Shown here piece after piece: positions 5,553 through 6,910 of a stretch of 6,910 bases of DNA. Below the pieces are notes generated by a model. The model did not search any database. It saw only the letters and a program-made list of their open reading frames with translations, and was not told where the DNA came from. The translations under genes were made by a program, and so were the position numbers. Position 1 is the stretch's first letter; each line of letters begins with the position of its first letter. Source of the DNA: Phycisphaerae bacterium (GTDB taxonomy: Bacteria; Planctomycetota; Phycisphaerae; Sedimentisphaerales; Anaerobacaceae); assembly GCA_030630315.1 (NCBI GenBank), contig DAOVNI010000087.1:1-6910 (forward strand), written 5' to 3'.

Positions 5553-5949
5553 ATTCCTTGTTGTCGGGGCTTATGCGATGGGCGCATACGGATACCCCCG
5601 TGCCACGGGTGATATTGATATATGGGTCGAACCGTCTTTGGAAAACTCCGAAAAAATCTATCAATCCCTTTTAGAATTCGGTGCTCCTCTTTCAGAGATC
5701 ACGAAAATGACCTTCTGCGAAGAAGGCATTGTTTTTCAAATCGGCGTAGCTCCAAGAAGAATCGATATAATCACTAAAATTGAGGGGGTCGATTTTGAAC
5801 AAGGCTATTCTGACGGACAAGAGATAGAAATTGAGGATATCAGGATTCCCTTCATCTCTAAAGAAAACCTTATCAAAAATAAAGAATCAACAGGTCGTGA
5901 AAAAGATAAGCTTGATGCAAAATATTTGCGCCAGAATCACGATGTCTAA
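5497..5949 (+). CDS. Minimal nucleotidyltransferase (DUF6036/AbiEii-like)
   Basis: A 150-residue protein of the polymerase-beta-like nucleotidyltransferase superfamily, which transfers a nucleotide to a protein, RNA or small molecule. VVGAYAMGAYGYPRATGDIDIWV carries the glycine motif (G24) and the two metal-binding aspartates D39 and D41. A third acidic residue, D90, lies in PRRIDII. The C-terminal SKENLIKNKESTGREKDKLDAKYL (121-144) is the helical segment usual in this group. The start MLNEDYKEML is preceded by AAAGGG (eight bases upstream), and that region lies inside the 64-residue gene. The length suggests a single domain without a separate substrate domain. Base composition looks more AT-rich than in the ilv genes, suggesting acquisition. 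It may be the enzymatic half of a toxin-antitoxin-like pair; the target is unknown and no HEPN partner is present. Confidence 0.85.
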   Translation: MLNEDYKEMLRILLNNKVKFLVVGAYAMGAYGYPRATGDIDIWVEPSLENSEKIYQSLLEFGAPLSEITKMTFCEEGIVFQIGVAPRRIDIITKIEGVDFEQGYSDGQEIEIEDIRIPFISKENLIKNKESTGREKDKLDAKYLRQNHDV

Positions 5950-5980
5950 TGTTATATACAACTATAAATTTGTCCAAACT

Positions 5981-6026
5981 CTGCATAATTCTGCAGTGGG
6001 TGGCAGCCTCAAAGCCGAAGGCTTTG
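5981..6026. repeat. Adjacent short inverted repeats downstream of the nucleotidyltransferase gene
   Basis: CTGCA (5981-5985) pairs with TGCAG (5992-5996) around six bases. CAAAGCC (6010-6016) pairs with GGCTTTG (6020-6026) around GAA in a tight 7-bp hairpin. Neither is followed by a U-run on either strand. The segment holds no credible gene and may be a fragment of a dispersed palindromic repeat (inference). Confidence 0.4.
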
Positions 6027-6031
6027 GGGAT

Positions 6032-6058
6032 GGTCAATGCGCAGATGACTGTTTTTTT
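6032..6058 (+). terminator. Weak candidate terminator between the convergent genes
   Basis: GGTCA (6032-6036) can pair with TGACT (6046-6050; one wobble), followed after one base by seven T residues (6052-6058). The five-pair stem is short, so termination of the nucleotidyltransferase transcript here is tentative. The T-run abuts the nadB stop codon on the other strand. Confidence 0.25.
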
Positions 6059-6910
6059 ATAATTCTTTTGAAATTTCGATACGTTTTTTGAAGTGCTCAT
6101 CGTCGGTATCGGGGAAATCGCTTCTGAAGTGGACGCCTCGGCTCTCCTGCCGCATCTGGGCCGACTGCGCCATAAGCAGGCAAACAGTGAGCATATTCTG
6201 GCATTCCCAGCCCTGTGGCGAATCAAAGACTTTGTCCATCACATACCGCTGCCAGAATCTGATAATCTCCTGGGTCTCTGCCAGTGGCTGGGCCTTTCGA
6301 GTGATGCCGACGTTTCGCCACATAAGAGCTCGGAGCGAGTTTCTAACGTCGGTGGTATCCAACCGACTGCGGTCTGAATGCGGGATTTGATATTTTATTA
6401 GTGGGTGCTTGATATGAGCGGTACTTGCTTTTTTGTGCCGGCAGATGGATTGCCCGGCTGTTTTGCCGAATACCAGCCCTTCGAGCAGGGAGTTGCTGCC
6501 GAGCCGATTTGCGCCGTGCAGCCCCGTGGAAGCAACCTCGCCGCAGGCGTAAAGATTTTCGATGCTTGTCCTGGCTGAGGTGTCGGTCTTAACGCCGCCA
6601 ATCATATAGTGTGCGCTGGGTCGGACAGGAATCAGGTTCTGGCTGATGTCTATGTCGAAGCTTTCACACAGCTCGAAAATCTGCGGGAATCTTTTTGCAA
6701 AATATTTTTTATCGAAGTGCCGAACATCTAAATAGACATGCGTTGATTCGGTTTTTAGCATTTGGGCCAGGATGGCTCTGCTGACAATGTCACGCGGTGC
6801 AAGCTCAGCGGATTCGTGATATTCTTTCATAAAACGGCGGCCCTTATTGTCTAAAAGTATAGCTCCTTCTCCCCGGAGTGTTTCTGTAATCAATGCCCGC
6901 GAGGCACCTG
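6057..6910 (-). CDS. nadB: L-aspartate oxidase, C-terminal part (5' end outside window)
   Basis: A flavoenzyme that oxidises L-aspartate to iminoaspartate, which NadA converts to quinolinate for NAD synthesis. The window holds about 284 C-terminal residues of an enzyme usually near 530. The frame is open through 6910 (GASRALITETLRGEGA), so the TTG at 6891-6893 is not the start. Hallmarks are ETLRGEGA with the substrate-binding arginine, RFMKEYHESAELAPRDIVSRAI, YLDVRHFD, PSAHYMIGGV with the catalytic-region histidine, and the FAD-contacting CGEVASTGLHGANRLGSNSLLEGLV. The C-terminal helical domain has LRALMWRNVGITR, WECQNML and ESRGVHFRSDFP, typical of NadB rather than succinate dehydrogenase or fumarate reductase flavoproteins. 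It converges with the nucleotidyltransferase gene. No nadA or nadC lies inside the window. Confidence 0.95.
   Translation of the reverse strand, partial: GASRALITETLRGEGAILLDNKGRRFMKEYHESAELAPRDIVSRAILAQMLKTESTHVYLDVRHFDKKYFAKRFPQIFELCESFDIDISQNLIPVRPSAHYMIGGVKTDTSARTSIENLYACGEVASTGLHGANRLGSNSLLEGLVFGKTAGQSICRHKKASTAHIKHPLIKYQIPHSDRSRLDTTDVRNSLRALMWRNVGITRKAQPLAETQEIIRFWQRYVMDKVFDSPQGWECQNMLTVCLLMAQSAQMRQESRGVHFRSDFPDTDDEHFKKRIEISKEL

Noticed and set aside
5497..5949. MNT-HEPN toxin-antitoxin pair
   Set aside because: The neighbouring 64-residue protein is too short and lacks the Rx4-6H HEPN motif, so only a looser toxin-antitoxin-like proposal is kept.
5831..6091. 86-residue + strand frame overlapping the end of the nucleotidyltransferase gene
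   Set aside because: Starts inside a supported gene in another frame and runs into repeat-like DNA with no domain or ribosome-binding site.
6088..6390. 94- and 100-residue + strand frames antisense to nadB
   Set aside because: Opposite strand of the strongly supported nadB C-terminal domain; no features of their own.

Overview
This window looks like chromosomal housekeeping DNA from a Gram-negative bacterium. The general look (a type A RNase P RNA with lineage-specific insertions, dispersed 9-base repeats between genes, a class I ketol-acid reductoisomerase with an unusual cofactor loop) would fit a planctomycete-like (Phycisphaerae-type) environmental lineage. That placement is an inference from the overall impression and was not tested by any search.

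Left to right on the + strand: a strong hairpin (35-55), a consensus sigma-70 promoter (119-147), a long leader that folds into about five consecutive hairpins (154-398), then a branched-chain amino acid operon. The operon holds ilvB (acetolactate synthase large subunit, 399-2129), ilvN (regulatory subunit, 2286-2774) and ilvC (ketol-acid reductoisomerase, 2932-3936). Together they make the dihydroxy acids that lead to valine, isoleucine and leucine. The ilvB-ilvN gap holds a 113-bp inverted-repeat element built of 9-base units; the ilvN-ilvC gap holds another inverted repeat and a possible internal promoter. An unrecognised lipoprotein gene (3952-4707) follows ilvC by 15 bases.

A hairpin at 4738-4786 separates this operon from the convergent RNase P RNA gene rnpB (- strand, about 4806-5274), whose promoter is at 5306-5334. 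Divergent from rnpB, and with overlapping promoter elements, is a small two-gene module: a 64-residue protein (5358-5552) overlapping by 56 bases a 150-residue minimal nucleotidyltransferase (5497-5949). This pair, apparently read from a nearly leaderless transcript, is the most likely accessory or little-described system here and could be toxin-antitoxin-like.

The right end holds the C-terminal part of nadB (L-aspartate oxidase, NAD synthesis) on the - strand, running off the window at 6910. The nucleotidyltransferase gene and nadB converge on a gap of about 107 bases that contains nested inverted repeats.
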